From contig JBCBVV010000003.1 of NCBI GenBank assembly GCA_039817415.1, positions 186,001 to 250,000 of the forward strand: a stretch of 64,000 bases of DNA, written 5' to 3'. Origin of the DNA: JALEFZ01 sp039817415. GTDB taxonomy: Bacteria; Bacteroidota; Bacteroidia; J057. Of this stretch, positions 1 through 9,467 are shown one piece after another; positions within the stretch are counted from its first letter, which is position 1; each line of letters opens with the position of its first letter. Below the pieces are notes generated by a model, which was not told where the DNA came from, made no database searches, and saw nothing but the letters and a program-made list of their open reading frames with translations. The translations under genes and the position numbers were made by a program.

Positions 1-3000
1 ACCATTGACCTCATACACAGGGGTTGTAGGCTTGGTAAAATCAACCATTGGTGCATCTATGCCTAAGCTAATGGGATTCGCCGTCATGACGCCAAGATGA
101 TTGGCATGCTTTAAGGCTACAAAATAATCTCCAGGAGGAACCTTGTAGAAGGATATAGTTGATCCTCCTTTGGGGTTAACCAATTCTCCTGTTGCTTGAA
201 TCAAAGCAGCAGCACTGTCAACAATGATGGTTGAATCATTGGCATCCCTCAATTCCAGCAATACCCAATCAATAGGGGCTTCGGCTTCCTCTTTATCAAT
301 GACAGAGGCATCTGCAACTGTATGTAGGCCAAAAGGATCTTCCAAAGGAATGAGATCATTCATTTTGTAGTCATCCTTCATGACACCTAGCCTGAAAGGT
401 CCTTGCAAGAAGGCTTTCACTTCAACGGAAGCGATATCTTTGTTGAAGATAGAATCAGCAAAAGCGAAAGCTCTCTGGCCAATATTGCGTCCCATTCTCC
501 TTCCCGGAACATCATCTGCAGGCGGATGAATCCCACCCCAGATACGAGAAAGGCTACACTCATCAGAAGCATCTCTATAGGTGGCCCATTGAAGGGTTAC
601 ATCCACACTTGGCCCGTTCTCAAATACCAGGAATTCATTTTTTGGACAGTAGAATTCTCCCATTCCTCCAGGGAAATACTCATCTCCAGTCATATAGGTC
701 ATCAGTTCTGCTGCGGCTCTGGAATAGGTAGAATGGCCAGAAACATAACCCGCAAAAGGGGGTGTCACAAAAGAGGGTCTTTGATAAGGCCACCATTCCT
801 CTGCCAATATCCAATCGACTCCAGCTACATCTTCATCGGGGTCAAGGATAAAGGTAGGGCCCTTCCAGGCGAGGAATTTAATCTTTCCGACATTGACATT
901 CCCTGAACCCGCAAGTGGATCTCCCACTTCTACCAGTTCTATTCTTCCAGGTACCAAGGGAATACCACCTGGATCATAAGAGGCCTGCCCAGGATTAGAA
1001 CTTTGGCCTCTTAGGGCCATATACCTCAAGGCGGAAACTGGACGAATGTAATCATACCATCCTTTCACACTCCAAGCGGCTACGGCTGCGTCGTGCATGG
1101 TTCCTCCCATGGAAAAATAAGTCTTGATATCCCATTCTAAATCAGACATCAATTCACCAGATCCACGCCACTTTTTGACAACATCTGTGTGGTCGCTCAC
1201 ATAATTTAATAAGGTAAACCAGTGTCCAGGAGGAGTTTCAGAATCAGGTCCATCTGCCCAAAATTCTGCTAGCACACGGGCATAATCCCCTCTCGGAACT
1301 TGTTGTTCTACATAAGGCAGGCCCGTTTTAGGGTTAAGCGATCTACCATTTCCAATTACACCTCCGTCCAAGTAATTGTAAAAGGAAGGATAATCGGACC
1401 AGCTATCGGGTAAGTCGCTAAAGGCTATATTTCCGATTGACTTGGGTGAAATATCCCACATGACACCATCTCCTGGGTCGAGATGGGCACTCCATGTTGC
1501 CACCACGCTAAATCCCCATTTGTATTCATCAGAAGTTCCTGTTCCTACGGTAAGCGTATCCAACAAAGGAGGAGCTCCAGGATCTTCATATACCTGATAA
1601 TTATCTCCATCACGCCCAAAAATTGATAATTGTTCATTCGTCATCGCAAATGGATGGACATTTCCCCACTCAGGGCTTAAGAAATCTGGTACTTTAGAAG
1701 AAGTAACATTTCCTGCTTGATCCACAAATACATCAAAGGCTAAGGGCTGCCAACGGTTGGGATCCGTCAAATTAGGGTTTCCTGGCTTGGCTATCTCTAG
1801 GAAATTATTTTCTGGCAGGTAGTATTGATTGGCGTAATCGTTGATCTGATTGGATTGATCCTGATCCCCATACGCCATTACTCTGTCAGCAATGTAGTTG
1901 CCTAATTCTGCCGGGCCAGCTGTCTGGTAGTTAGTCGAGACATTAGATTCGTTATACCCAAGATCTTGCATCAACAGATACGCCAAAAACTTGATTCTAT
2001 TTTTTCCTGGCGAATTGGCAAAACGAGAAAGGATCAAGCGGTAAGCCGCATAGCTCATAGCTTCCTCTTGAGCAGCGACGGAATCAACCGGAGCGGGGGC
2101 AGCGGTAAAGGGAACATTGAATCCTCCAATGGTATTTCCTAAAAAATAGAATTTTGCTTCGTTCTCGTAGGCAGACCAAGCATCAAACATGGCAGCAGAG
2201 ATATGGTGAAGGTTTCTTGCATGTACAGTTGGCCTGGCAAAGTCATTCCTAATTGACTCTAACAAAACCTCATTCCATTTTCTGGCGACAGTATGACCAG
2301 CCACGAAAATATGTTCGCCAATAACAGCAGAACCTTTCTTCTTTAAATCCCCATCCATCAAATCATCTAGTCCATCGCCATCATCATCGGTTCCCCCATC
2401 TGTGTCTGCGCTTGTGATTTGTCCATCGCTATTGGTATCAAAGAAACCAAAATCCGTAGATGCCATATCCCAAGGGCCTGTTCCATTATTTGCGGGATTG
2501 CTACTTTCCAGGTCAATAAAATCGTATAACCCGTCATTATCTGAGTCGGGAGGGCTCGTTAAAGTTCCTTGTAGGGTAAGGTCATCTATATAAGCATCTT
2601 CATCTGCGTCAGTCCCACCAGCTTCAACGACATCCCATATTCCATCATTGTCGCTATCAAGATCCAAGTAGTTGGCAATCCCATCTCCATCTATGTCTAA
2701 GACGGGATCAACGCTAACGACAAATTCCAAGTCAATCCCATTGGAACAGTTTGTCAGGTCATCCACCTCAACCCCAGATGTTACGATTACTTTTATGCCG
2801 GCTTTCCCTGAACCGATATCGATGAGTTCAATTTTCTCTGAAATCTCAACCGTAAGTGCCTCAGGGCTTCCGGTACATTGTAGGTTTGTCAAGAGGCCTG
2901 TTTCATCGACCTGACCATTATTTAGGTCGAGGTCAAAGTCTTCATCGGCACCATTCAGGTCTCCATTTGCCTTAAAGGAATGGACCCTCACACTATCCCC

Positions 3001-4923
3001 AATTAATAGGCCTTCAGTTGAAAGATCCACATATAGGGTATCAGAATTCCCATCAGGAGGAATGACCAAAGGACCGATGGTTTTCTCCAGCCCCATTAGG
3101 CTGTTTTCCAAAGAGTCTGATAATCCATCATTGTCTGAGTCTAAATCCTGATCGGGGAAATCATCAATACTTGCTCCTACAAATATCCAAAGAGAGTCCT
3201 TGTCAGTGGTTCCATCTGAGATTTTGGTAACTGTCAATTCTACTAGAAAGCTATCTGCATAGGTAAAATTATGTGAGGTAGCAAGGCCGGAAGCAGTTGT
3301 CCCATCCCCAAAATCCCATGCGTAGGAAATCGTACTCCCATCTTTCGCAAAACTAGTTTGAGCATGAAAATTCACAGCAAAAGGAGGAGGGTATCCAGCA
3401 GTTTGATCAGCGGAAATGTGAGCGTTTAAATCGTCATCCGATTCTACCAAGGTAAAGAATTGGTCTATTCCAAGGCTGGTATATTTGTTGACGATTCCAC
3501 TTGGCCAACGGATAATCAGGGAGTCCATATTGGTTTCGCTCCCTATGCCAAAGTGCTGGGTAAAGCTGTTCATGATCCCATAGCCTTCTCCGGATCGGAC
3601 CTCACGGATTTGTTTTCCCCAAGCCCCATACAATTCAAGGCGAGCGCCAATTCCATTGATGTTACTGCTTGAGCCTACGAGATTGAAAGCCACAAAATGA
3701 TTGGAGTTTCCCGCATTCATGAATAGGTCATCATCCTGCGAGCCTAGCGTATTGAAGCCAGAACCATGCCCCGCATAAATATCAAGAAACCCGTCATGAT
3801 TCAGGTCTCCGACTGCAAACGAATGAATTGTCGTTCCCCCAAATGGATTACTCGGGTTACTAGCTAAGGTAAAAGTACCATCCCCGTCATTGTAGAAGAG
3901 ATAATGATCAGAACCCGAAAAAAGTAAATCTACAAAGCCATCATTATCAAAATCTCTAAAAATGGCTTGTATTCCTATCAAAGATCCACTTCCTTCTAAG
4001 GTAGGCAAGAAGCCAGATCCAGCTGTTGCATCAGTAAAGGTACCATCTCCATTATTGAGCATCAATTGGCAGTCGTCGTCGTGGTTGTTTATGAAGGCGT
4101 CCAAGTCTCCATCATTGTCCACGTCTGCGAAATCAGTTCCCCATGTCTGTGCACCAATTCTCAAACCAGCCGTCGCAGCAACATCCGTGTAAGTATTGGA
4201 ACCATCATTCTGCAGGAGGCGATTGATTCTTCTTTCATCTGTATAGGAACTTACCCCTTGACGACACTTAGATAGATACATATCCAAGTCTCCATCATTG
4301 TCATAATCTGTCCAAATAGAGGCATAGTTTCCAGAATGATCTGATGGAGGTGCCTCTGTATTGATCATGGCATTGTCCTCTATGTAGCCTAAGCCTGCGT
4401 TATTTCTGTATTTTTTACTATCTCCTTCATCATGGCAAGCAAAAATATCTGCCCAGCCATCATTGTTAATGTCGGCAAAATTGCTCCCTTGAAGGAAGAT
4501 ATTGGTTCCTGGCATAAAGGTATCTACCAGACCTTCTGTTTCTGCCATGGCGGAAAACAAAAAGATTTTGGTGTAAGCACCGCCTGTAACAATATCATTG
4601 CGACCATTATGATCTGCGTCGCCTACACAAAGGCTCCACATATTTGATCCAATACTGATGTCGTCATAAGGGCTAAAGGATGCGTTGGCAGCATTTTGGG
4701 TCTGGACATAGAGATGTTGCCTATTTTTCAACATGACAATATCATCTTTGAAGTCTCCATTGATGTCCACTACCCCAATGGGTGCGCCTGATTTACCTCT
4801 TTCTGGCAATAGGCTAGACCTGTTATTAAATGAGGTATTGAGGGTTTGCGACCTAGCAGAACCCAACAAAAGGAGAGCGATACATAAGACTAAATACCTT
4901 GTTAAGGGTAACCGTGTAAGCAT
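1..4923 (-). CDS. Secreted FG-GAP / PKD / vanadium-dependent haloperoxidase mosaic protein (3' end beyond window)
   Basis: Starts at 4923 with a signal peptide (LVLCIALLLLGSARSQ) and stays open to the window edge, 1641 codons, so the C terminus is missing. Roughly residues 40-480 are FG-GAP/VCBS repeats (many D-x-N-x-D-G calcium-type loops). A PKD-like domain follows (AWDFGDGT), then thrombospondin-3-like DSDNDG loops, and from about residue 860 a PAP2-type vanadium haloperoxidase domain. Its vanadate-binding signatures are visible: WYDYIRP near 1047, VSGHST near 735-745 and WGGIHPPADDVPGRRMG near 510-545. Family knowledge: such enzymes oxidise halides with peroxide outside the cell. The FG-GAP part probably forms a beta-propeller. 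Start and peroxidase motifs are in the same frame. A T9SS tail would be expected but lies outside the window. Confidence 0.85.
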   Translation of the reverse strand, partial: MLTRLPLTRYLVLCIALLLLGSARSQTLNTSFNNRSSLLPERGKSGAPIGVVDINGDFKDDIVMLKNRQHLYVQTQNAANASFSPYDDISIGSNMWSLCVGDADHNGRNDIVTGGAYTKIFLFSAMAETEGLVDTFMPGTNIFLQGSNFADINNDGWADIFACHDEGDSKKYRNNAGLGYIEDNAMINTEAPPSDHSGNYASIWTDYDNDGDLDMYLSKCRQGVSSYTDERRINRLLQNDGSNTYTDVAATAGLRIGAQTWGTDFADVDNDGDLDAFINNHDDDCQLMLNNGDGTFTDATAGSGFLPTLEGSGSLIGIQAIFRDFDNDGFVDLLFSGSDHYLFYNDGDGTFTLASNPSNPFGGTTIHSFAVGDLNHDGFLDIYAGHGSGFNTLGSQDDDLFMNAGNSNHFVAFNLVGSSSNINGIGARLELYGAWGKQIREVRSGEGYGIMNSFTQHFGIGSETNMDSLIIRWPSGIVNKYTSLGIDQFFTLVESDDDLNAHISADQTAGYPPPFAVNFHAQTSFAKDGSTISYAWDFGDGTTASGLATSHNFTYADSFLVELTVTKISDGTTDKDSLWIFVGASIDDFPDQDLDSDNDGLSDSLENSLMGLEKTIGPLVIPPDGNSDTLYVDLSTEGLLIGDSVRVHSFKANGDLNGADEDFDLDLNNGQVDETGLLTNLQCTGSPEALTVEISEKIELIDIGSGKAGIKVIVTSGVEVDDLTNCSNGIDLEFVVSVDPVLDIDGDGIANYLDLDSDNDGIWDVVEAGGTDADEDAYIDDLTLQGTLTSPPDSDNDGLYDFIDLESSNPANNGTGPWDMASTDFGFFDTNSDGQITSADTDGGTDDDGDGLDDLMDGDLKKKGSAVIGEHIFVAGHTVARKWNEVLLESIRNDFARPTVHARNLHHISAAMFDAWSAYENEAKFYFLGNTIGGFNVPFTAAPAPVDSVAAQEEAMSYAAYRLILSRFANSPGKNRIKFLAYLLMQDLGYNESNVSTNYQTAGPAELGNYIADRVMAYGDQDQSNQINDYANQYYLPENNFLEIAKPGNPNLTDPNRWQPLAFDVFVDQAGNVTSSKVPDFLSPEWGNVHPFAMTNEQLSIFGRDGDNYQVYEDPGAPPLLDTLTVGTGTSDEYKWGFSVVATWSAHLDPGDGVMWDISPKSIGNIAFSDLPDSWSDYPSFYNYLDGGVIGNGRSLNPKTGLPYVEQQVPRGDYARVLAEFWADGPDSETPPGHWFTLLNYVSDHTDVVKKWRGSGELMSDLEWDIKTYFSMGGTMHDAAVAAWSVKGWYDYIRPVSALRYMALRGQSSNPGQASYDPGGIPLVPGRIELVEVGDPLAGSGNVNVGKIKFLAWKGPTFILDPDEDVAGVDWILAEEWWPYQRPSFVTPPFAGYVSGHSTYSRAAAELMTYMTGDEYFPGGMGEFYCPKNEFLVFENGPSVDVTLQWATYRDASDECSLSRIWGGIHPPADDVPGRRMGRNIGQRAFAFADSIFNKDIASVEVKAFLQGPFRLGVMKDDYKMNDLIPLEDPFGLHTVADASVIDKEEAEAPIDWVLLELRDANDSTIIVDSAAALIQATGELVNPKGGSTISFYKVPPGDYFVALKHANHLGVMTANPISLGIDAPMVDFTKPTTPVYEVNG

Positions 4924-5201
4924 ATTGAATTGGGAGTAGTTGATATACGACAATAAGCTCCTCTTATAGGAACTTGCTTACAGGTTGAAAAGGAGAATGA
5001 ACAGGCAGAAAACTATTTGAAATATTGGATTAGTGTCTGACTAAATATTTATAACAAAAATAATTACTGAGCCTCAATTTTCTATTTTTTATTCTTCAAA
5101 CAAATAGATAAGCCTTGAGCAGGCATACTTGATGTGTTATTGGGCAATATTCTGTAAAACCTCGTGAAAAAGAAATTATTAGAGAATGGAAAGGCTTTCT
5201 G

Positions 5202-5921
5202 TCAAGGCTTACGAAGCGTAGGCGTCAATTTCTGATCCTGGTCTATGGGGAAACTTTCATACTGATAGGCCTTAAATTGAAGAATTTCCTTCATACTCCA
5301 GCCATTGGAGCATATAATACGCCCCAACTCTTCCTGAATAGCCTCATAGGGAAAATAAGTTACCCCATGCAAGCCTCGAGGATGTTCTGGGTGAAACCAA
5401 ATCAATCGAACAAATTTAACCCTCATAAAATACCGGCTGTTGTCTTTCGAAAAACCTTCTTCAACTATTAGATCGACATACTTGGTGAGCCAACTCCAAT
5501 CGATTCGGCTTAAGTCTAGGGTGTCACTTTCCCATTCCTTTTCTCGGCCTTCCAGCACATATATGTCCTTGAGTAACTCCATGTAACCGTAGCCTTGTCG
5601 AAAATTCCCTGCATCTGATCCTTTTAGGTTCCCTTCTCGAATTTCCTTTAGAATGATATCTACCAAGCCTTTATCAGACAGCTCTTTGTCTTCATGTTTT
5701 CCCAATAGTAGGCACTGATTACCGGGCACATCCAAATCCAAACGATGAACGTTGGTCCTTCGAATAAAATCACCATCGGAAGGGAAGGGTGTTCTTTGTT
5801 CTGTTTGACGAACTTCTTGCTTGTCTACGTGGATCATGGGAATGCTGTCAAATTGGGCAAAAACAGCTTTTCCAGTCAACAGTAGGGATAAGAGGCAGAC
5901 ATACAAACGGAAATTCATCAA
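5202..5921 (-). CDS. Secreted protein of unknown function, faintly GldN-like
   Basis: 239 residues with a clear signal peptide (LYVCLLSLLLTGKAVFAQ). The ATG overlaps the stop of the upstream DUF2027-Smr gene by 4 bases, so the two are probably translated from one message. The middle and C-terminal part (YFMRVKFVRLIWFHP then GVTYFPYEAIQEELGRI) loosely recalls the part of GldN, a gliding/T9SS component, that contains a YFPEAR-like segment. Similarity by eye is weak and the rest differs, so I do not assign it. Probably periplasmic or exported. Confidence 0.6.
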   Translation of the reverse strand: MMNFRLYVCLLSLLLTGKAVFAQFDSIPMIHVDKQEVRQTEQRTPFPSDGDFIRRTNVHRLDLDVPGNQCLLLGKHEDKELSDKGLVDIILKEIREGNLKGSDAGNFRQGYGYMELLKDIYVLEGREKEWESDTLDLSRIDWSWLTKYVDLIVEEGFSKDNSRYFMRVKFVRLIWFHPEHPRGLHGVTYFPYEAIQEELGRIICSNGWSMKEILQFKAYQYESFPIDQDQKLTPTLRKP

Positions 5922-6883
5922 TGAAAGATTATTTTGGTAGCGCCATTTCCATACTTATTCAGGTCTCCTTTTTCTACGGATTTGACCTGCTTGATGGTCT
6001 TTAATACTTTATGTACTTCTTTTCTTAAAGTCCCCTCTCCTACTCCATGAATTACCACGAGGGAAGCATAATTGTCCATAATGGCTTTGTCAAGCATCTT
6101 TCGAAAATGTTCCAGTTGAACCTTAAGCATTTCCGATGCTTTCATCAAATGTGGTTTTTTGACGAGTTCTTCTATGTGAAGATCCACCTCCCCTTCCTCA
6201 CGAGGTTTGGCTTCCTCTACCTTTTTGATTCGAACGAATTCAGACTCCTTGATAGACTGAATATCCGTGGATTGCTTGTCCTCTCTTAAGGAAAAAGGCC
6301 AACCTTCAGCATTGAAGAGTTTCAAGAATTTAGGAGGGCTTTGAATTCTACCTTTGTTCCAATCTAATTCTCTTTGCAAAGGGGTATGTGGAAATCCAGC
6401 ACCTGGCAGGAATTGCAATACCTGGACATAAAAGCTTTTCAACTTGTTGAGTTCATCAATATCAAGCTGCATCAATTTAAAATGCTCTCCTGAATTCAGA
6501 ACACCAGAGGCTATCCCTTCGTATTTCTTCCCTTTTTTGATGAAGCAGGTGAATAACAATTCTACAGGTTCGGGATTGGCTAAATGTAGAGTATAGGTTC
6601 GATCTCCTTTGGGAAGAACCACAAGGCTCAGGTCAAGAATAGAGGTCCCCAACTGCTTGATGGTCGTTCCAAGCCTTTCAGAAATCCTTTCTTCAATTTC
6701 TTCGCTCGCGCCTAGGAAGGTATTTTCACCGCTGTCAACCGGAATTATCTCATCAATATGTACATCAATGGGGAAATCATCACCCATATCTACCTCCACA
6801 TGATGCCTGTCAATCAGATTGGTGATGACCCCTGTACCGCTTTCGTGTAGTAATCTTACCTTTTGCCCAACTCTGTATCGCAT
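5918..6883 (-). CDS. DUF2027 family protein with C-terminal Smr domain
   Basis: 321 residues. The start at 6883 (MRYRVGQKVRLL) is preferred over an ATG ten codons upstream because the N-terminal DUF2027 SH3-like segment begins exactly there (GQKVRLLHESGTGVITNLIDRHHVEVDMGD). Residues about 70-190 resemble the DUF2027 core. The last 85 residues are a Smr domain: VDLHIEELV, then LVVIHGVGEGTLRKEVH and a final GNGATKIIFH. Smr domains are found in MutS2 and stand-alone nucleases and act on branched nucleic acids or collided-ribosome mRNA. The function of the DUF2027-Smr fusion, widespread in Bacteroidota, is not known to me. First gene of a two-gene operon. Confidence 0.85.
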   Translation of the reverse strand: MRYRVGQKVRLLHESGTGVITNLIDRHHVEVDMGDDFPIDVHIDEIIPVDSGENTFLGASEEIEERISERLGTTIKQLGTSILDLSLVVLPKGDRTYTLHLANPEPVELLFTCFIKKGKKYEGIASGVLNSGEHFKLMQLDIDELNKLKSFYVQVLQFLPGAGFPHTPLQRELDWNKGRIQSPPKFLKLFNAEGWPFSLREDKQSTDIQSIKESEFVRIKKVEEAKPREEGEVDLHIEELVKKPHLMKASEMLKVQLEHFRKMLDKAIMDNYASLVVIHGVGEGTLRKEVHKVLKTIKQVKSVEKGDLNKYGNGATKIIFH

Positions 6884-7085
6884 AATTCTTCTGAATTTGC
6901 CTGCAAAAACCAATTTCTACCTACGATTTCAAAAAAAAATTAAAAAAATAATCGACCCATACTGGCCATATGAGCCGATTTAAACAAAATCGAGTGACTT
7001 TTATCAATATTTGTCGAAACCTTTTCGAATCAATCGAGTACACCTAACTGTCATTAGGTAGACAATTCCACTTTTTTTCACCTTA

Positions 7086-7270
7086 AAAGTCCAAAACGAT
7101 GTTACTCATACAGAAACATAGAAGTGATTTGCAAGCCGAGACGAGTATTCGTCCGATGGAGTCAAATTATTTCGGTGGGTTTGATGTGTTGGACTTTGGG
7201 TGTGTGCAATGGAAGAGCTAGAAAACTTGCATTCTTACACACACCCGAACCGCTAAGTTCGGGTTTTTTA
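7086..7270 (+). ncRNA. Structured RNA upstream of Ro60 (candidate Y-RNA-like RNA)
   Basis: A 9-bp perfect stem AAAGTCCAA (7086-7094) / TTGGACTTT (7189-7197) encloses a 94-nt domain with an inner hairpin GACGA-GTAT-TCGTC (7140-7153) flanked by CCGA/TCGG (7136-7139 / 7172-7175). A second 9-bp stem, GGGTGTGTG (7198-7206) / CACACACCC (7238-7246), follows. It shares three bases with an intrinsic terminator at 7244-7269. No convincing reading frame fits. The position directly upstream of a Ro60 gene suggests a Y-RNA partner, but I see no proof. A cis leader or attenuator, or a 6S-like RNA, is the alternative. Confidence 0.45.
7244..7269 (+). terminator. Intrinsic terminator of the RNA upstream of Ro60
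   Basis: CCCGAAC-CGCTAA-GTTCGGG (7244-7263) followed by six T. It ends the candidate structured RNA before the Ro60 leader, so the two are probably separate transcripts unless there is read-through. Confidence 0.8.
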
Positions 7271-7382
7271 TTGTCCTCACATTTTTTTCCGCACCCGATT
7301 TTACGCAGGCTAAGCGACAAACACCTGAGCAAGAAATTGTTTATCAGTCAGTTATCCTTATCGTCCTGCCTCTTGAATCAAG

Positions 7383-7600
7383 ACTCATAAGCAAATTATT
7401 TAGACTCCCCGAGTCCCAATGACTGGTGTCTTGTTACCTGGTCTGTGGTTACATATGGGAGTACACATAAGAGATATCGGTTCTTAATACCGTAATGGGA
7501 GAGGTATATCCTATCGGTTAGGAATCCATGGTTTAGGCAGGCATCTACGATGCATTGCAAGGGAGAACTACATGCTTTGACTTTTTTACGGCACATTACG
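7383..7600 (+). promoter_or_regulatory. Structured 5' leader of the Ro60 gene
   Basis: About 220 bases without a supported gene but with many short perfect hairpins: GACTC-CCC-GAGTC (7404-7416), CGGT-TCTTAAT-ACCG (7478-7492), TCCTA-TCGGT-TAGGA (7509-7523) and GCATC-TAC-GATGC (7541-7553). These may form part of an untranslated leader or a second small RNA bound by Ro60. Open frames on both strands here look like shadows. Confidence 0.35.
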
Positions 7601-9124
7601 ATGAAGTTCAACTACACCAGAAAAGGTAAAAACATCACGAAAAACCATGAAATGGCTCTGGCGTATGAGTTGCGTGATAAGATGAAACTCTATACTGCCT
7701 CAGTTACAACGCTCCTAGGTGATTCATTTTACGAAAAGGAGGATGTACGCCTGAAGAGAATTCGGGATCTGGTCAGAAGCTTGGCAAAAAGTAACCCTTT
7801 GTTCGTAGCCAAACTGGCCGCCTATACCAGAAATAAGATGTACCTGAGAACTGTTCCTCTGGTCCTTATGGCAGAACTTGCCAAAGTACACAACGGAGAT
7901 GATCTGGTTCGCAGAGGATTGAACAAAGTCATTCAACGTCCTGATGAGATCACGGAAATATTGGCTTACTATCAGATGATCAATCCATCAGAGGGTACAA
8001 AGAAGCTAGGAAAACTGTCAAAACAAGTGCAAAAGGGCATTGCCGATGCATTCAACAAATTTGACGAATACCAATTCGCCAAGTATGACAGAAAGACGGC
8101 AGTAAGCTTGAAAGATGCGCTCTTTTTGACGCACCCAAAAGCCATTAATGAAACGCAACAAGAGATCTTTGATAAAATCGTCCAAGGGAAGCTTTCCGTT
8201 CCCTACACATGGGAAACAGAGCTTTCAAAAGTCGGGCAAGAAGAATTCTCCACAGAAGCCGCAAAAAAGGCAGCTTTTCGTGAGAAGTGGGAAGAACTGA
8301 TTTTCAGTGAAAAACTAGGGTACATGGCCCTTTTGAGAAACCTGAGAAACTTACTTGAATACAAGATTTCGAAGGAAGGCATTCAAAAGGCAGCTAAGTT
8401 ACTGGCAGATCCCATAAGGGTTCGTAAATCCAGACAACTTCCCTTTAGGTTCTACTCGGCTTACCAAGAAGTAGAAAAGCATACTTCAGGTTTAGCTCCC
8501 ATTTTTTTGGAGGCACTAGAGGAGGCCATGAAAGCTTCTATTGAAAACCTGAAGGGCTTTGATATAGATACCAGGCTGTTGATCGCATCGGATGTATCGG
8601 GTTCTATGATGCAACCCATTTCTCTAAGATCAAAGGTCCATATGATTGAGATTGGCTTATTGCTATCCTCCATTATGAGATCGAGATCAGCTCAAGTGAT
8701 CAACGGAATCTTTGGGGAGACCTATAAGATTGTTCAGCTACCGAAGAAGGGAATTATGTCTAACGTTCAGCGAATGCGAAAGATGAATGTTGGCTATTCA
8801 ACGAACGGATACTTGATTCTTAAGGACCTCATTGAGAGAAAGGTAGTTGTTGAAAGGATTCTGGTATTCACGGATTGCCAGCTATGGAATTCTACCACAT
8901 ACAGTAATGAAACCATGGCTGCTTACTGGTCCGCTTACAAGGAAATTTCGCCAAAGGCTAAGATTTACCTCTTCGATTTGGCGGGATATGGTACCGCTCC
9001 CTTGGACATCATACGACAGGATGTATACCTGATCAGTGGTTGGTCTGAGAAAATCTTCGATGTATTGGAAAGTCTTGAACAGGCTGAAAAGACATTAAAG
9101 ATGATTGAGCAAATAGAAATTTAA
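7601..9124 (+). CDS. rsr: Ro60/TROVE-domain RNA-binding protein with vWA domain (Rsr-like)
   Basis: 507 residues. The start at 7601 (MKFNYTRKGKN) is chosen over an upstream in-frame ATG at 7550 because family similarity begins there and the upstream segment overlaps a hairpin. Residues about 1-320 are the TROVE HEAT-repeat ring (LVRSLAKSNPLFVAKLAAYTRNKMYLRTVPLVLMAELAK is diagnostic). Residues 325-500 are a vWA domain with the MIDAS motif DVSGS at 331-335, FTDCQ with Asp425 and the usual Ro C-terminal GWSEKIFDVLESL. Family role: the ring binds single-stranded ends of misfolded RNAs and Y RNAs and works with exonucleases in RNA quality control. In several bacteria it sits beside RtcB, as here at a distance. 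The tRNA array starts 75 bases after its stop. Confidence 0.93.
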   Translation: MKFNYTRKGKNITKNHEMALAYELRDKMKLYTASVTTLLGDSFYEKEDVRLKRIRDLVRSLAKSNPLFVAKLAAYTRNKMYLRTVPLVLMAELAKVHNGDDLVRRGLNKVIQRPDEITEILAYYQMINPSEGTKKLGKLSKQVQKGIADAFNKFDEYQFAKYDRKTAVSLKDALFLTHPKAINETQQEIFDKIVQGKLSVPYTWETELSKVGQEEFSTEAAKKAAFREKWEELIFSEKLGYMALLRNLRNLLEYKISKEGIQKAAKLLADPIRVRKSRQLPFRFYSAYQEVEKHTSGLAPIFLEALEEAMKASIENLKGFDIDTRLLIASDVSGSMMQPISLRSKVHMIEIGLLLSSIMRSRSAQVINGIFGETYKIVQLPKKGIMSNVQRMRKMNVGYSTNGYLILKDLIERKVVVERILVFTDCQLWNSTTYSNETMAAYWSAYKEISPKAKIYLFDLAGYGTAPLDIIRQDVYLISGWSEKIFDVLESLEQAEKTLKMIEQIEI

Positions 9125-9198
9125 TAATAAAGATAAATCGTTCTTTATCAAATACTTGAGGGGTGTAGTAGCAAGGGTCTCGATCTTTGCTACAACCT

Positions 9199-9270
9199 GA
9201 CCCAGAGGTCCCATGGCGGGACGCTTGATTGTCTATCAAGTCGAAGCGGGTTCGATTCCCGTCTGGGTCG
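9199..9270 (+). tRNA. tRNA-Asp(GTC), copy 1
   Basis: Acceptor GACCCAG/CTGGGTC, D arm GTCCC-ATGGC-GGGAC, anticodon arm CTTGA-TTGTCTA-TCAAG, T arm GCGGG-TTCGATT-CCCGT, discriminator G. CCA is encoded at 9271-9273. Unusual: only five D-loop bases and a pyrimidine (T) at position 37. Confidence 0.9.
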
Positions 9271-9356
9271 CCACAACATGACCAAAAGACACAAATCGTT
9301 CTTTATCAAATACTTGAGGGGTGTAGTAGCAAGGGTCTTGATCTTTGCTACAACCT

Positions 9357-9428
9357 GACCTAGAGGTCCCATGGCGGGACGCTTGATTGTCTATCAAGTC
9401 GAAGCGGGTTCGATTCCCGTCTGGGTCG
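9357..9428 (+). tRNA. tRNA-Asp(GTC), copy 2
   Basis: Same cloverleaf as copy 1. One acceptor base differs (GACCTAG) and makes a wobble pair. No CCA is encoded. Product of the tandem duplication. Confidence 0.88.
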
Positions 9429-9467
9429 CAAAGAATACATAGCAGTCTGTGACCATGACACAGAAAA

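Larger units (their letters stand above)
9135..9429 (+). repeat. Tandem duplication: leader hairpin plus tRNA-Asp
   Basis: A unit of about 137 bases (9135-9271) recurs at 9293-9429 with only a few differences seen. Each unit carries an 11-bp hairpin GTAGCAAGGGT / ATCTTTGCTAC (9168-9193 in copy 1), one loop base of which differs between copies, followed five bases later by tRNA-Asp. The hairpin may be a processing signal or part of a longer tRNA-containing RNA. Confidence 0.85.

Noticed and set aside
7124..7390. 88-residue plus-strand frame over the structured RNA
   Set aside because: It crosses the intrinsic terminator at 7244-7269 and has no recognisable protein features.
7396..7611. 71-residue minus-strand frame over the Ro60 start
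   Set aside because: It overlaps the Ro60 leader hairpins and the true Ro60 start and has no protein features.
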